A stretch of DNA of 29,737 bases from an uncultured Lachnospiraceae bacterium (GTDB lineage: Bacteria > Bacillota_A > Clostridia > Lachnospirales > Lachnospiraceae), in contig CAJUDN010000037.1 of the NCBI GenBank assembly GCA_910585355.1, positions 1 through 29,737 on the forward strand. Reading direction: 5' to 3'. Shown one piece after another: positions 16,390-24,161 of the stretch. Every line of letters begins with the position of its first letter. Positions within the stretch are counted from its first letter, which is position 1. The translations under genes and the position numbers were made by a program. The notes below the pieces were generated by a model. The model ran no database searches. It saw only the letters and a program-made list of their open reading frames with translations, and had not been told where the DNA came from.

Positions 16390-17139
16390 TTAATATAATA
16401 CTTTACTTAAAAATTCCTGTGTACGTGGATTCTCCGGATGGTTAAAGACCTCGTCGGGGCTGCCTTTTTCGGCGATGATTCCGCCATCCATGAAAAATAC
16501 CCTGTCAGAAATCTCTTTTGCGAACCCCATCTCATGAGTTACGATCACTGTGGTCATTCCGGTCTTTACAAGCTCTTTGATAACATGGAGAACCTCTCCT
16601 ACCATTTCCGGGTCCAGGGCCGACGTGGGCTCATCAAACAGCATCACATCCGGTTCCATGGCCAGGGCGCGCACAATGGCAAGACGCTGCTTCTGTCCGC
16701 CGGACAGCTTTTTGGGAAACTGGTTGATCTTATCGTAAAGGCCGACCCGGTCCAAAAGCTCCTTCGCCATCTCGTCGGCCTCCGCCTGAGTCTTCTTTCC
16801 AAGAAGCGTCGGAGCCAGGGTGATATTTTTACCGACGGTCAGGTTATTGAACACGTTAAAATGCTGAAACACCATCCCCATTTTCTGACGATGAAGGTTA
16901 ATGTTCACGTTTTTATCGGTGATATCCACTCCTTCAAAATAAATATGGCCGGAGTCTGGCACCTCTAAAAGGTTTAAACAGCGCAGAAAGGTACTTTTTC
17001 CGCCGCCTGAGGGACCGATGATGGAAACCACCTCGCCTTTGGAAATATGTTCTGTCACGCCTTTTAACACCTGCAGGCTGCCAAATGATTTATGTAAGTC
17101 CTCCACATGGATGATTTCATGATTAGCGTTCACTTGCAT
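16390..17139 (-). CDS. Polar amino-acid ABC transporter ATPase (GlnQ/HisP type)
   Basis: 249 aa, the usual length. Walker A GPSGGGKST (residues 42-50), Q-loop in FQHFNVFNNLT, signature LSGGQKQRL (145-153), Walker B VMLFDEPTSALDPE (165-178) and switch His in VIVTHEMGFA. It drives uptake of a polar amino acid with the permease and binding protein encoded upstream. Its ATG, behind AAAGGAGG, overlaps the permease stop by 17 nt, so the two are translationally coupled. The substrate is not read from this subunit. Confidence 0.95.
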   Translation of the reverse strand: MQVNANHEIIHVEDLHKSFGSLQVLKGVTEHISKGEVVSIIGPSGGGKSTFLRCLNLLEVPDSGHIYFEGVDITDKNVNINLHRQKMGMVFQHFNVFNNLTVGKNITLAPTLLGKKTQAEADEMAKELLDRVGLYDKINQFPKKLSGGQKQRLAIVRALAMEPDVMLFDEPTSALDPEMVGEVLHVIKELVKTGMTTVIVTHEMGFAKEISDRVFFMDGGIIAEKGSPDEVFNHPENPRTQEFLSKVLY

Positions 17140-17812
17140 TCATCCTCCTTTCAAGTAAAGCGATCAGCTTGGACAGAACAAATGTCACCAGGAAGTAAAT
17201 AATGCCGACGATGGTAAGCGGTTCAAGAACGCGGAAGGTAATGCCGTTGATGGTCTTGAACTGGGTCATCAGCTCGCCGATAAAGAAGGTGGAGGCCAGA
17301 GACGTCTCCTTAACAATGGCGATAAACTCGTTGCACAGGGCCGGGAGAATATTTTTTACGGCCTGTGGAATAACAATATGAACCATGGCCTGCCGTCCGT
17401 TTAAGCCAAGGGAACGGGCGGCTTCCATCTGGCCGATATCCACCGCCTGGATTCCCGCACGGACGATCTCACACACATAGGCAGTGGAGTTTACACAGCA
17501 GGCAATCATAACGCAGGCAAATTCACTTAAATCCATGAAGGGAAGCCATTGAGGCAGCATAAAATAGAAGAAATAAAGCTGCAGAAGAATCGGCGTGCCG
17601 CGGATGACTTCCACATAAACGGCGGCAGCGGCGCTTAAGGGCTTAAACTTTCCGATTCCCCAGTTACTGCGGCGTAACATTGCCATTAAAGAACCGGATA
17701 CGGTGCTAATCATTACGGTCAGAGCGCCCATGTACAATGTCATGCCAAGACCATGCAAAAACAGGGTGCTGTACTCACTCCAGACCTTTCCCATTACCAC
17801 AAAAAATTCCAT
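17123..17812 (-). CDS. Polar amino-acid ABC transporter permease
   Basis: 229 aa with about five membrane segments. It belongs to the HisM/GlnP family (His/Glu/Gln/Arg/opine): the N-terminal GLGMTLYMGALTVMIS, EVIRGTPILLQLYFFYF, and the EAA loop QMEAARSLGLNGRQAMVHIVIPQAVKNILPAL are visible. It is the only permease in the operon, so it would act as a homodimer. AAAGGAG precedes the ATG. A hairpin lies between it and the binding-protein gene. Confidence 0.93.
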   Translation of the reverse strand: MEFFVVMGKVWSEYSTLFLHGLGMTLYMGALTVMISTVSGSLMAMLRRSNWGIGKFKPLSAAAAVYVEVIRGTPILLQLYFFYFMLPQWLPFMDLSEFACVMIACCVNSTAYVCEIVRAGIQAVDIGQMEAARSLGLNGRQAMVHIVIPQAVKNILPALCNEFIAIVKETSLASTFFIGELMTQFKTINGITFRVLEPLTIVGIIYFLVTFVLSKLIALLERRMNASER

Positions 17813-17842
17813 CTGGGAGTTCTCCTTTCATTGGCAGACAAA

Positions 17843-17867
17843 GGGGGTGTTGTTTTGCGACACCCCC
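17843..17867 (-). terminator. Hairpin between binding-protein and permease genes
   Basis: An 8-bp stem (GGGGGTGT / ACACCCCC) with loop CGCAAAACA on the minus strand, followed by TTTG. It lies 22 nt after the binding-protein stop and 30 nt before the permease start. It probably stabilises or partly terminates the upstream message so the binding protein is made in excess. Its first 20 bases differ at only two positions from the right end of the palindrome at 3125-3222. Confidence 0.65.
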
Positions 17868-17889
17868 AATGCGATAAGTTTTGCATTTA

Positions 17890-18873
17890 TTAATTATTGC
17901 CGATGCCAAGTTTTTCAGCAAGAGCCTGCGCCTCATCGGTCCACTGGGCATAAATGCCGGACTCATTAACCTCTTCAATGATCTCGTTGACTGCCTCGAT
18001 TAATTCCGTCTCTTCCTTCCCCATCAGAACAATGTTTCCGTCGTCCTCATGGTCAAATTTAAACTCCGTCATTGCAATCTCCGGATAGGACTTCATTAAC
18101 ATTTCCCCGTTATCCCAGGATACCGCAAGGGCGTCCGCTTTGCCTGTAATTAACATCATAACCCCATCTGTAACAGCTGTCACAGGCTGGAAGGCGATGT
18201 CTGACGGAAGCTGCGCGCTTACCAGATTCTGCTGTAAGGAAGCGTTCTGAGCCAGGATTTTCTTACCGGCAAAATCTTCCGCTGTCTTATATGCGGAGGC
18301 GTTTTCCTTAAGAACCAGACAGGTATGTCCTTTATCATCAGGCTGTACGTTATAGAGAACAGAAGTTCCATAGCTCTTGGCCCGTTCTTCTGTGTATGCA
18401 AATCCGGAAATGCCCGCGTCTATGGTGCCGGAAGCAACGGCCTGCTGGATAGCGGAAAATTCCATTGCCTTAATTTCCAGTTCAACGCCAAGCTTATCGG
18501 CAATATATTTTGCAAGCTCGATATCGGAACCAACAAATTCGGTCTTTCCGGAGCTTACGTCCTTAAATTCCATGGGAGCAAAGTCCGGGGAGGTGCCGAT
18601 TACAAATTTTCCCGCTTTCAGAACCTTTGCAAGACGGCAGTCGGGATCCAGTTCTTTCTGTTCCCCGGCGGCTCCCGCTGCTTCTGTCGTTGCTTCTGCT
18701 GCCGCTCCCGCCGTCGTTGTTTCTGCCGCTCCTGCTGCTGCCGTTGTCCCTGCCGCTGCTGTTGTTTCTGCCGCCGCTGCTGTTGTTGCCGCTGCATCCT
18801 TACTGTTGGAACATCCTGCCATAGCCGTCATAGAAAGGGCCGCTACCATTGCAATTAATACGCTTTTTTTCAT
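17890..18873 (-). CDS. Polar amino-acid-binding lipoprotein (SBP_bac_3 family)
   Basis: 327 aa. A lipoprotein signal ends MAGC with Cys21, followed by an Ala/Thr linker (about residues 25-70) similar in style to that of MglB. The mature domain shows the family-3 motifs LKAGKFVIGTSPDFAPMEFKD, FVGSDIELAKYIADKLGVELE, and GTIDAGISGFAYTEERAKSY. It captures a polar amino acid or small derivative outside the cell for the ABC transporter. GGAGG lies before the ATG. An excellent promoter with an ArgR-like operator is upstream, which points towards arginine or a related compound, but the binding residues do not prove that. Confidence 0.92.
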   Translation of the reverse strand: MKKSVLIAMVAALSMTAMAGCSNSKDAAATTAAAAETTAAAGTTAAAGAAETTTAGAAAEATTEAAGAAGEQKELDPDCRLAKVLKAGKFVIGTSPDFAPMEFKDVSSGKTEFVGSDIELAKYIADKLGVELEIKAMEFSAIQQAVASGTIDAGISGFAYTEERAKSYGTSVLYNVQPDDKGHTCLVLKENASAYKTAEDFAGKKILAQNASLQQNLVSAQLPSDIAFQPVTAVTDGVMMLITGKADALAVSWDNGEMLMKSYPEIAMTEFKFDHEDDGNIVLMGKEETELIEAVNEIIEEVNESGIYAQWTDEAQALAEKLGIGNN

Positions 18874-18934
18874 AATTCTCTCCTCCGCTTCCTGTATTCA
18901 CTGAATGTGTCAGTATTCTGCATTTCTTTGATGG

Positions 18935-18952
18935 TATGCATTATAATGCATA
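18935..18952. promoter_or_regulatory. 18-bp palindromic operator, ArgR-box-like
   Basis: TATGCATTATAATGCATA is a perfect palindrome that overlaps the -10 box of the amino-acid transporter promoter. The geometry, TGCAT-TATA-ATGCA, equals that of the arginine-repressor box (TGAAT-4 AT bases-ATTCA in E. coli). Extra ATGCA-like half-sites lie upstream at about 18998-19003 and 19016-19021. Occupancy here would block RNA polymerase. The regulator identity is inferred. Confidence 0.6.
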
Positions 18953-18968
18953 AATATTCTTTTGTAAA
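18940..18968 (-). promoter_or_regulatory. Strong sigma-A promoter of the amino-acid transporter operon
   Basis: On the minus strand TTTACA (18968-18963), a 17-bp spacer, and a perfect TATAAT (18945-18940). It sits about 70 bp before the binding-protein ATG in an AT-rich stretch. It should transcribe the binding protein, permease, ATPase and amidohydrolase genes. Confidence 0.8.
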
Positions 18969-19059
18969 GTGCTTTTTTGATATTTTATAAGTTTTTATGC
19001 ATTTTCGCTTCTAAATATGCAAATGTATACCGGCACTTATGCAAGTTTACTATTTCATC

Positions 19060-19121
19060 GCGGAGAAGCCGGGCTTTTATATTCCTCTGTTACCGCAGAG
19101 AAGCCGAACCTTTATATTCCT
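19060..19121. repeat. Tandem duplication of the carB 3' end
   Basis: Two 27-bp copies (19060-19086 and 19095-19121) match at 23 of 27 positions, with a 35-bp period. The right copy contains the carB stop codon and last two codons; the left copy is a non-coding echo beyond it. The rest of the gap 18969-19059 is AT-rich upstream sequence of the amino-acid transporter. Confidence 0.7.
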
Positions 19122-22100
19122 GCAATGTCGATGAGCGTTAATTCCTGCGCGCGGTTTTCCATACTGGTTACCAGCGCTCTGGCCGTATCAATGGCGGTGA
19201 GAACCGTAACGCCTGTTTCAATGGCGTTTCTTCGGATAATAAATCCATCATGGCTTCTCTCGGCGCCCTGGGCCGGAATATCAATGACAAGATCGATTTC
19301 ATGGCCTAAAATCAGATCCAGAACATTGGGGGATTCCTGCTCAATCTTACGGATGGGAATGGTCACCACACCGTGCTCATACAAATACCTGGCCGTTCCG
19401 TTTGTACAGAATAGCCGGTAGCCCTGAGCCTTGAATCTTCTTGCTATGTCCACCATCTCCTCCTTATCGGAGTCGCGGACGGTAATAATCATGTTCTTAT
19501 GTCTGGGAAGCTTGATTCCCGCACCCTGGAAAGCCTTGTAAAGAGCCTCGTTGAAAGTCTTCGCAATTCCCAGACATTCTCCCGTGGATTTCATCTCCGG
19601 GCCGAGACTTATATCGGCGCCGCGGATTTTTTCAAAGGAGAACACGGGCATCTTGATTGCAAAGTAATCGGCCTCCTTTTGAAGGCCCGGGGTGTAGCCC
19701 AGTTCTCTTATGGTGTGACCGCAGATAATCTGGGTTGCCAGGGGGACAATGGGGATTCCTGTCACCTTACTGATATAGGGAACGGTCCTGGAGGAACGGG
19801 GATTTACCTCGATAATATAAACGTCTTCTCCGTCCACAATGAACTGGATGTTAATCATCCCCTTCACATGAAGAGCCCGCGCCAGCTTTTCCGTGTAATC
19901 CACAATGGTCCGCTTGTTCCCCTCGGTAATGCTCTGGGCAGGATATACGGAAATACTGTCGCCGGAATGAATTCCTGTGCGCTCAATATGCTCCATAATA
20001 CCGGGAATCAGAATATCGGAGCCGTCGCAGATAGCGTCCACCTCGATCTCCTTTCCCATAATATATTTATCCACCAGAATCGGATGTTCCTGGGCAATCT
20101 GGTTGATAATTCCGATAAACTCGTCAATGTCCTCGTCGTTGATGGCAATCTGCATTCCCTGGCCACCCAGCACATAGGACGGACGCACCAGAACCGGATA
20201 GCCAAGCTCCTTTGCCGCCTCCCTGGCTTCCCCGGCCGTAAAGACCGTGCGTCCTTTAGGTCTTGGAATCCCGCACTGCTCCAGAATCTTATCAAATAAT
20301 TCCCTGTCCTCAGCCGCATCCACATCTTCGGCGGCTGTTCCGAGAATCGGAACGCCCATCTTCATCAGAGCCTCGGTCAGCTTGATGGCTGTCTGACCGC
20401 CGAACTGCACGACAGCTCCATCCGGCTTTTCGATATCCACAATGCTCTCCACATCCTCGGGAGTCAGGGGTTCAAAATACAGCTTGTCCGCAATATCAAA
20501 ATCTGTACTCACGGTCTCCGGGTTGTTATTGACAATGATGGTCTCATACCCCTCTTTTTCAAAGGCCCATGTGCTGTGGACAGAGCAGAAGTCAAACTCG
20601 ATTCCCTGACCGATACGGATGGGGCCGGAACCCAATACCAGTACTTTCTTTTTATCTGTAGCGCCGTCCGCCTCGTTTTCGCTGCCGAAACAGGAATAAT
20701 AATAAGGAGTCTCAGCGGCAAACTCGGCGGCGCAGGTATCCACCATCTTATATGCGGCGCGGATGCCGTTTTCGTGGCGCAGGGCCTTAAGTTCTGTCTC
20801 GGAAATTCCCGTAAGACGGGCAATCACGTTGTCCGGAAATTCAATCCTCTTGGCTTCCTTTAAAAGCTCCGGAGTCAGATCTGTCCCGGCGTCCTTTAAA
20901 GCCCTCTCCATTTCTACCAGAATAGCAAGCTTGTCAATAAACCAGTTGTCAATCTTTGTGATGGAATGGATAAGCTCATAGTCGAAGCCGCGGCGCAGGG
21001 CCTCCGCAATGACCCAGATTCTTCTGTCGTCCACTTTCTTTAATTCCTGCTTCAACTGGGCTGTGGTAAGTCCGCTGTAATCATAGGATAAAAGGCTGTC
21101 CACATGCTGCTCTAAGGAACGGATGGCCTTCATAAGGCCCCCCTCAAAGCTGGTGCAGATACTCATAACCTCGCCGGTGGCCTTCATCTGGGTCCCCAGG
21201 CTCCTCTTGGCGCTTATGAATTTATCAAAAGGCAGGCGGGGCATTTTCACCACCACATAGTCAAGCATGGGCTCAAAGCTTGCGTATGTTTTCTTCGTAA
21301 CGGCATTTTTAATTTCGTCCAGAGTATAGCCTAAGGCAATCTTCGCGGCCACCTTGGCAATGGGGTATCCGGTAGCTTTGGAAGCCAGCGCGGAGGAACG
21401 GCTCACGCGGGGATTCACCTCGATGACGCAGTACTCAAAGCTTTCCGGATGCAGGGCGTACTGTACATTGCAGCCGCCGGTAATTCCAAGCTCGGTGATG
21501 ATCTTTAAAGCGGAGGTACGGAGCATCTGGTATTCTTTATCTCCCAATGTCTGCGACGGAGCCACCACTATGGAGTCCCCGGTATGGACGCCCACCGGAT
21601 CAATATTTTCCATATTACAGACAGTAATCACGTTTCCCGCACCGTCGCGCATTACTTCATACTCTATTTCCTTCCATCCGGCAATACAGCGCTCCACCAG
21701 AACCTGGCCCACGCGGGAAAGCCGCAGGCCGTTTTCCAGAATTTCCGTGCACTGTTCCGGATTTTCTGCGATTCCGCCGCCGGAACCGCCCAGGGTATAG
21801 GCCGGCCTGAGCACCACCGGATAGCCGATCTTCGCGGCTACGGCCAAGCCGTCCGGAACGCTTTCCACAATCTCGGAGGGAGCCACCGGCTCTCCGATTT
21901 TTTCCATGGTTTCCTTAAACATTTCCCGGTCCTCAGCTTTTTTTATAGTAAGGGCTGTGGTTCCGATGAGACGCACGCCGTATTTTTTAAGGACTCCAGC
22001 CTCCTCTAATTCCATGGCCAGGTTAAGTCCCGCCTGTCCGCCCAGAGTGGGGAGGATGCTGTCGGGCTGTTCCTTTATAATTAACTGTTCCACCACCTCT

Positions 22101-22312
22101 GTAGTCAGAGGTTCAATATAAACCCGGTCTGCGATATCTTTATCGGTCATGATGGTGGCCGGATTGGAGTTTAAAAGCACCACTTCTATGCCCTCTTCCT
22201 TTAAGGAGCGGCACGCCTGGGTTCCTGCATAGTCAAATTCTGCGGCCTGTCCGATGATGATGGGACCGGATCCGATCACAAGTACTTTTTTGATATCTGG
22301 ATTCTTTGGCAT
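19112..22312 (-). CDS. carB: Carbamoyl-phosphate synthase large subunit
   Basis: 1066 aa, close to the usual 1070. It makes carbamoyl phosphate from bicarbonate, ATP and ammonia passed from CarA, feeding arginine and pyrimidine synthesis. Two homologous ATP-grasp halves are visible: the first starts MPKNPDIKKVLVIGSGPIIIGQAAEFDYAGTQACRSL, the second KKVLVLGSGPIRIGQGIEFDFCSVHS. Both contain the EVNPR metal-site motif (CVIEVNPRVSRSSAL and YIIEVNPRSSRTVPY). The C-terminal MGS-like allosteric domain ends LTLIDIAGI. It overlaps the carA stop codon by one base (TAATG), so the two are translationally coupled. Confidence 0.98.
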   Translation of the reverse strand: MPKNPDIKKVLVIGSGPIIIGQAAEFDYAGTQACRSLKEEGIEVVLLNSNPATIMTDKDIADRVYIEPLTTEVVEQLIIKEQPDSILPTLGGQAGLNLAMELEEAGVLKKYGVRLIGTTALTIKKAEDREMFKETMEKIGEPVAPSEIVESVPDGLAVAAKIGYPVVLRPAYTLGGSGGGIAENPEQCTEILENGLRLSRVGQVLVERCIAGWKEIEYEVMRDGAGNVITVCNMENIDPVGVHTGDSIVVAPSQTLGDKEYQMLRTSALKIITELGITGGCNVQYALHPESFEYCVIEVNPRVSRSSALASKATGYPIAKVAAKIALGYTLDEIKNAVTKKTYASFEPMLDYVVVKMPRLPFDKFISAKRSLGTQMKATGEVMSICTSFEGGLMKAIRSLEQHVDSLLSYDYSGLTTAQLKQELKKVDDRRIWVIAEALRRGFDYELIHSITKIDNWFIDKLAILVEMERALKDAGTDLTPELLKEAKRIEFPDNVIARLTGISETELKALRHENGIRAAYKMVDTCAAEFAAETPYYYSCFGSENEADGATDKKKVLVLGSGPIRIGQGIEFDFCSVHSTWAFEKEGYETIIVNNNPETVSTDFDIADKLYFEPLTPEDVESIVDIEKPDGAVVQFGGQTAIKLTEALMKMGVPILGTAAEDVDAAEDRELFDKILEQCGIPRPKGRTVFTAGEAREAAKELGYPVLVRPSYVLGGQGMQIAINDEDIDEFIGIINQIAQEHPILVDKYIMGKEIEVDAICDGSDILIPGIMEHIERTGIHSGDSISVYPAQSITEGNKRTIVDYTEKLARALHVKGMINIQFIVDGEDVYIIEVNPRSSRTVPYISKVTGIPIVPLATQIICGHTIRELGYTPGLQKEADYFAIKMPVFSFEKIRGADISLGPEMKSTGECLGIAKTFNEALYKAFQGAGIKLPRHKNMIITVRDSDKEEMVDIARRFKAQGYRLFCTNGTARYLYEHGVVTIPIRKIEQESPNVLDLILGHEIDLVIDIPAQGAERSHDGFIIRRNAIETGVTVLTAIDTARALVTSMENRAQELTLIDIAGI

Positions 22313-23385
22313 TAGTTTTTCTCCTCCATCATACGAATAAAGCGGTCAAAGAGGTATCCGGAATCCTGAGGTCCCGGGCATGCCTCCGGGTGATACTGTA
22401 CGGTGAAAATATTTTTTCCCACATATTTAAGGCCCTCGTTTGTTCTGTCGTTGACATTTAAAAAGGCCGGAACTGCCACCTTCGGATCCAGGCTCTCCTC
22501 GTCCACGGCATACCCATGATTCTGAGATGTTATGTAAACTCTTCCTGTTTCCAGATCTTTCACCGGATGGTTGCCGCCCCGGTGGCCATATTTCAATTTG
22601 TAGGTCTTCGCGCCCGTGGCAAGAGCCATCAGCTGATGCCCAAGACAGATGGCAAAAATCGGCACGTCGGACTCATAAAGTTTTTTTACTTCCTGAATGA
22701 TTTCCACGTTCTCCGCCGGGTCTCCCGGGCCGTTGGAAAGCATGATTCCATCAGGATTCGTCTTTAAAATCTCCTCCGCCGGAGTGTCGGCCGGATAAAC
22801 GGTAACCTCACAGCCTCTCTTTCCCAGGCTGCGGGCAATGTTGTTCTTTGCGCCGCAGTCCAAAAGAGCCACTTTCTTCCCGTTTCCCGGAATCACATAG
22901 GGTTCCTTTACGGTTGTTTTTAATACCACGCCTGTCACCGTGTATTCCCGGATTCGTCTGGTTGCTTCCTCCAAGTCATATTTACTGTTGGTGGTAATCA
23001 TACCGTTCATGGTTCCTTTTTCTCTTAATATTTTTGTGAGGGCTCTTGTATCGATACCACTGATACCTGGAATGTCTTGTTCTTCTAAGAAATGATTGAT
23101 GGTGTCCCCGCTTCTGAAATTGCTGGGAATTCTGGATAATTCTCTGACAATATAACCGTCCGGCCATGCACGTTTGGACTCCATATCCTCACGGCAGATA
23201 CCGTAATTTCCAATTAACGGATAAGTCATTACCACAGCCTGTCCTGCATAGGACGGATCGGTAAGGACTTCCAGATAACCGGTCATGGATGTATTAAACA
23301 CAATTTCACTGATTATTTCTCTGGCGGAACCAATGCTTGTTCCCTCAAACACAGTTCCGTCTTCCAGTATTAAATATGCCTTCAT
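22312..23385 (-). CDS. carA: Carbamoyl-phosphate synthase small subunit (glutaminase)
   Basis: 357 aa. It hydrolyses glutamine and channels ammonia to CarB. An N-terminal CPSase_sm_chain domain (residues 1-150, with EIVFNTSMTGYLEVLTDPSY) is followed by a class-I glutamine amidotransferase domain with the catalytic triad Cys247 (FAICLGHQL), His332 and Glu334 (VQYHPEACPGPQ). The start follows AAAGGGTGG. It has its own promoter at 23444-23472. I see no PyrR-type attenuator in the 50-nt leader. Confidence 0.98.
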   Translation of the reverse strand: MKAYLILEDGTVFEGTSIGSAREIISEIVFNTSMTGYLEVLTDPSYAGQAVVMTYPLIGNYGICREDMESKRAWPDGYIVRELSRIPSNFRSGDTINHFLEEQDIPGISGIDTRALTKILREKGTMNGMITTNSKYDLEEATRRIREYTVTGVVLKTTVKEPYVIPGNGKKVALLDCGAKNNIARSLGKRGCEVTVYPADTPAEEILKTNPDGIMLSNGPGDPAENVEIIQEVKKLYESDVPIFAICLGHQLMALATGAKTYKLKYGHRGGNHPVKDLETGRVYITSQNHGYAVDEESLDPKVAVPAFLNVNDRTNEGLKYVGKNIFTVQYHPEACPGPQDSGYLFDRFIRMMEEKN

Positions 23386-23443
23386 GACGCCACCCTTTCT
23401 TCTTTCTCTGCGGATCCCTCAGATTCAGACCCAAATTTTTACT

Positions 23444-23472
23444 ATTCTATCATGACTTCCACGTTTTTTCAA
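23444..23472 (-). promoter_or_regulatory. Sigma-A promoter of carAB
   Basis: On the minus strand TTGAAA (23472-23467), a 17-bp spacer, and TAGAAT (23449-23444), with a TG dinucleotide giving an extended -10 (TGATAGAAT). It begins just after the VOC gene stop (23489), and the leader to the carA ATG is about 50 nt. Confidence 0.75.
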
Positions 23473-23488
23473 CTGGTATTTTCGGTTT

Positions 23489-23854
23489 TTATGGGCTTAA
23501 TTCCCCAATTTCGATTATATGGCCGTCGGGGTCATAAATCCGCACAGCTCTGCCCCCTCCGGGATGCTCCTCCTCCTGGGCCAAGATCTCCACGGGAAAC
23601 TCGAAACTCCTTAACCGCTCCAAAAAGGAATCCAGATTCCGCTCCTCAAAATAAAGTTCCGCTCCATAGTTCGGCAAAACTGCCTTTTTTCCCAGAGCAT
23701 CCTCCCAGGATTCTCTCTCCTGAAGTACCAGTCCTTCCATAAGAATCACATTCTCTCCTAAATCCCGGATTGGTTCCAGACCGAACAGGGTTTTATAAAA
23801 TTTTTTGGAACGCTCCAGATCTCTTACCACCAAAAGAACATTTTTTAACTTCAT
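23489..23854 (-). CDS. VOC-fold (glyoxalase/bleomycin-resistance-like) protein
   Basis: 121 aa. It has the two beta-alpha-beta-beta-beta repeats of the vicinal oxygen chelate fold: KNVLLVVRDLERSKKFYKTLFGLEP at the N-terminus and VRIYDPDGHIIEIGE at the C-terminus. The position usually holding the first metal His is Val/Leu here, so it may not bind metal in the standard way. The substrate cannot be read. It lies upstream of carA in the same direction, but carA has its own promoter, so a shared function is not implied. Confidence 0.85.
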   Translation of the reverse strand: MKLKNVLLVVRDLERSKKFYKTLFGLEPIRDLGENVILMEGLVLQERESWEDALGKKAVLPNYGAELYFEERNLDSFLERLRSFEFPVEILAQEEEHPGGGRAVRIYDPDGHIIEIGELSP

Positions 23855-23908
23855 CAGCCGTGTCCCCTTTCTATGTTTCGTATAACATGACTTCTAAAAA
23901 TATTATAT

Positions 23909-24085
23909 CATGTCTATGACATGCTATGCTCCGCCGGGTGCACACGATTCGCTTTAGGTAGTTGTCCTCCCTTCGGGCGGACGCGAATCGGCGCGGGTAT
24001 AATGTCTGACGACATTATACCATGTCTATGACATGCTATGCTCCGCTGGTTGCACACGATTCGCTGCGGTGTTTGGCCTCCCTCC
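23909..24085. repeat. Left tandem pair of ~112-bp structured repeats
   Basis: Copy A1 spans 23909-24020 and copy A2 starts at 24021 (112-bp period); A2 matches until about 24080 and then decays. Each copy starts with CATGTC-TAT-GACATG, followed by a CGATTCGC...GCGAATCG stem (23945-23952 with 23983-23990 in A1) that holds an inner GTCC / GGAC hairpin. It ends in an 11-bp hairpin, GGTATAATGTC-TGAC-GACATTATACC (23996-24021). The same unit occurs twice at 26133-26356 in the same orientation. Small open frames across it read alike on each strand but have no ribosome binding sites; I treat them as non-coding. Confidence 0.85.
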
Positions 24086-24161
24086 TCCGCCTTGCAGGCT
24101 GACAAAAGATTCGGTACTGGCAGTGCGATTACTGGCCGGATGGAGCGTTAGAGTGTGTTTT

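Noticed and set aside
23914..24105. Small minus-strand ORFs over the repeats, similar to those at 26249-26482
   Set aside because: Similar peptides only reflect the repeat sequence. No ribosome binding sites, and base changes follow stem pairing rather than codons.
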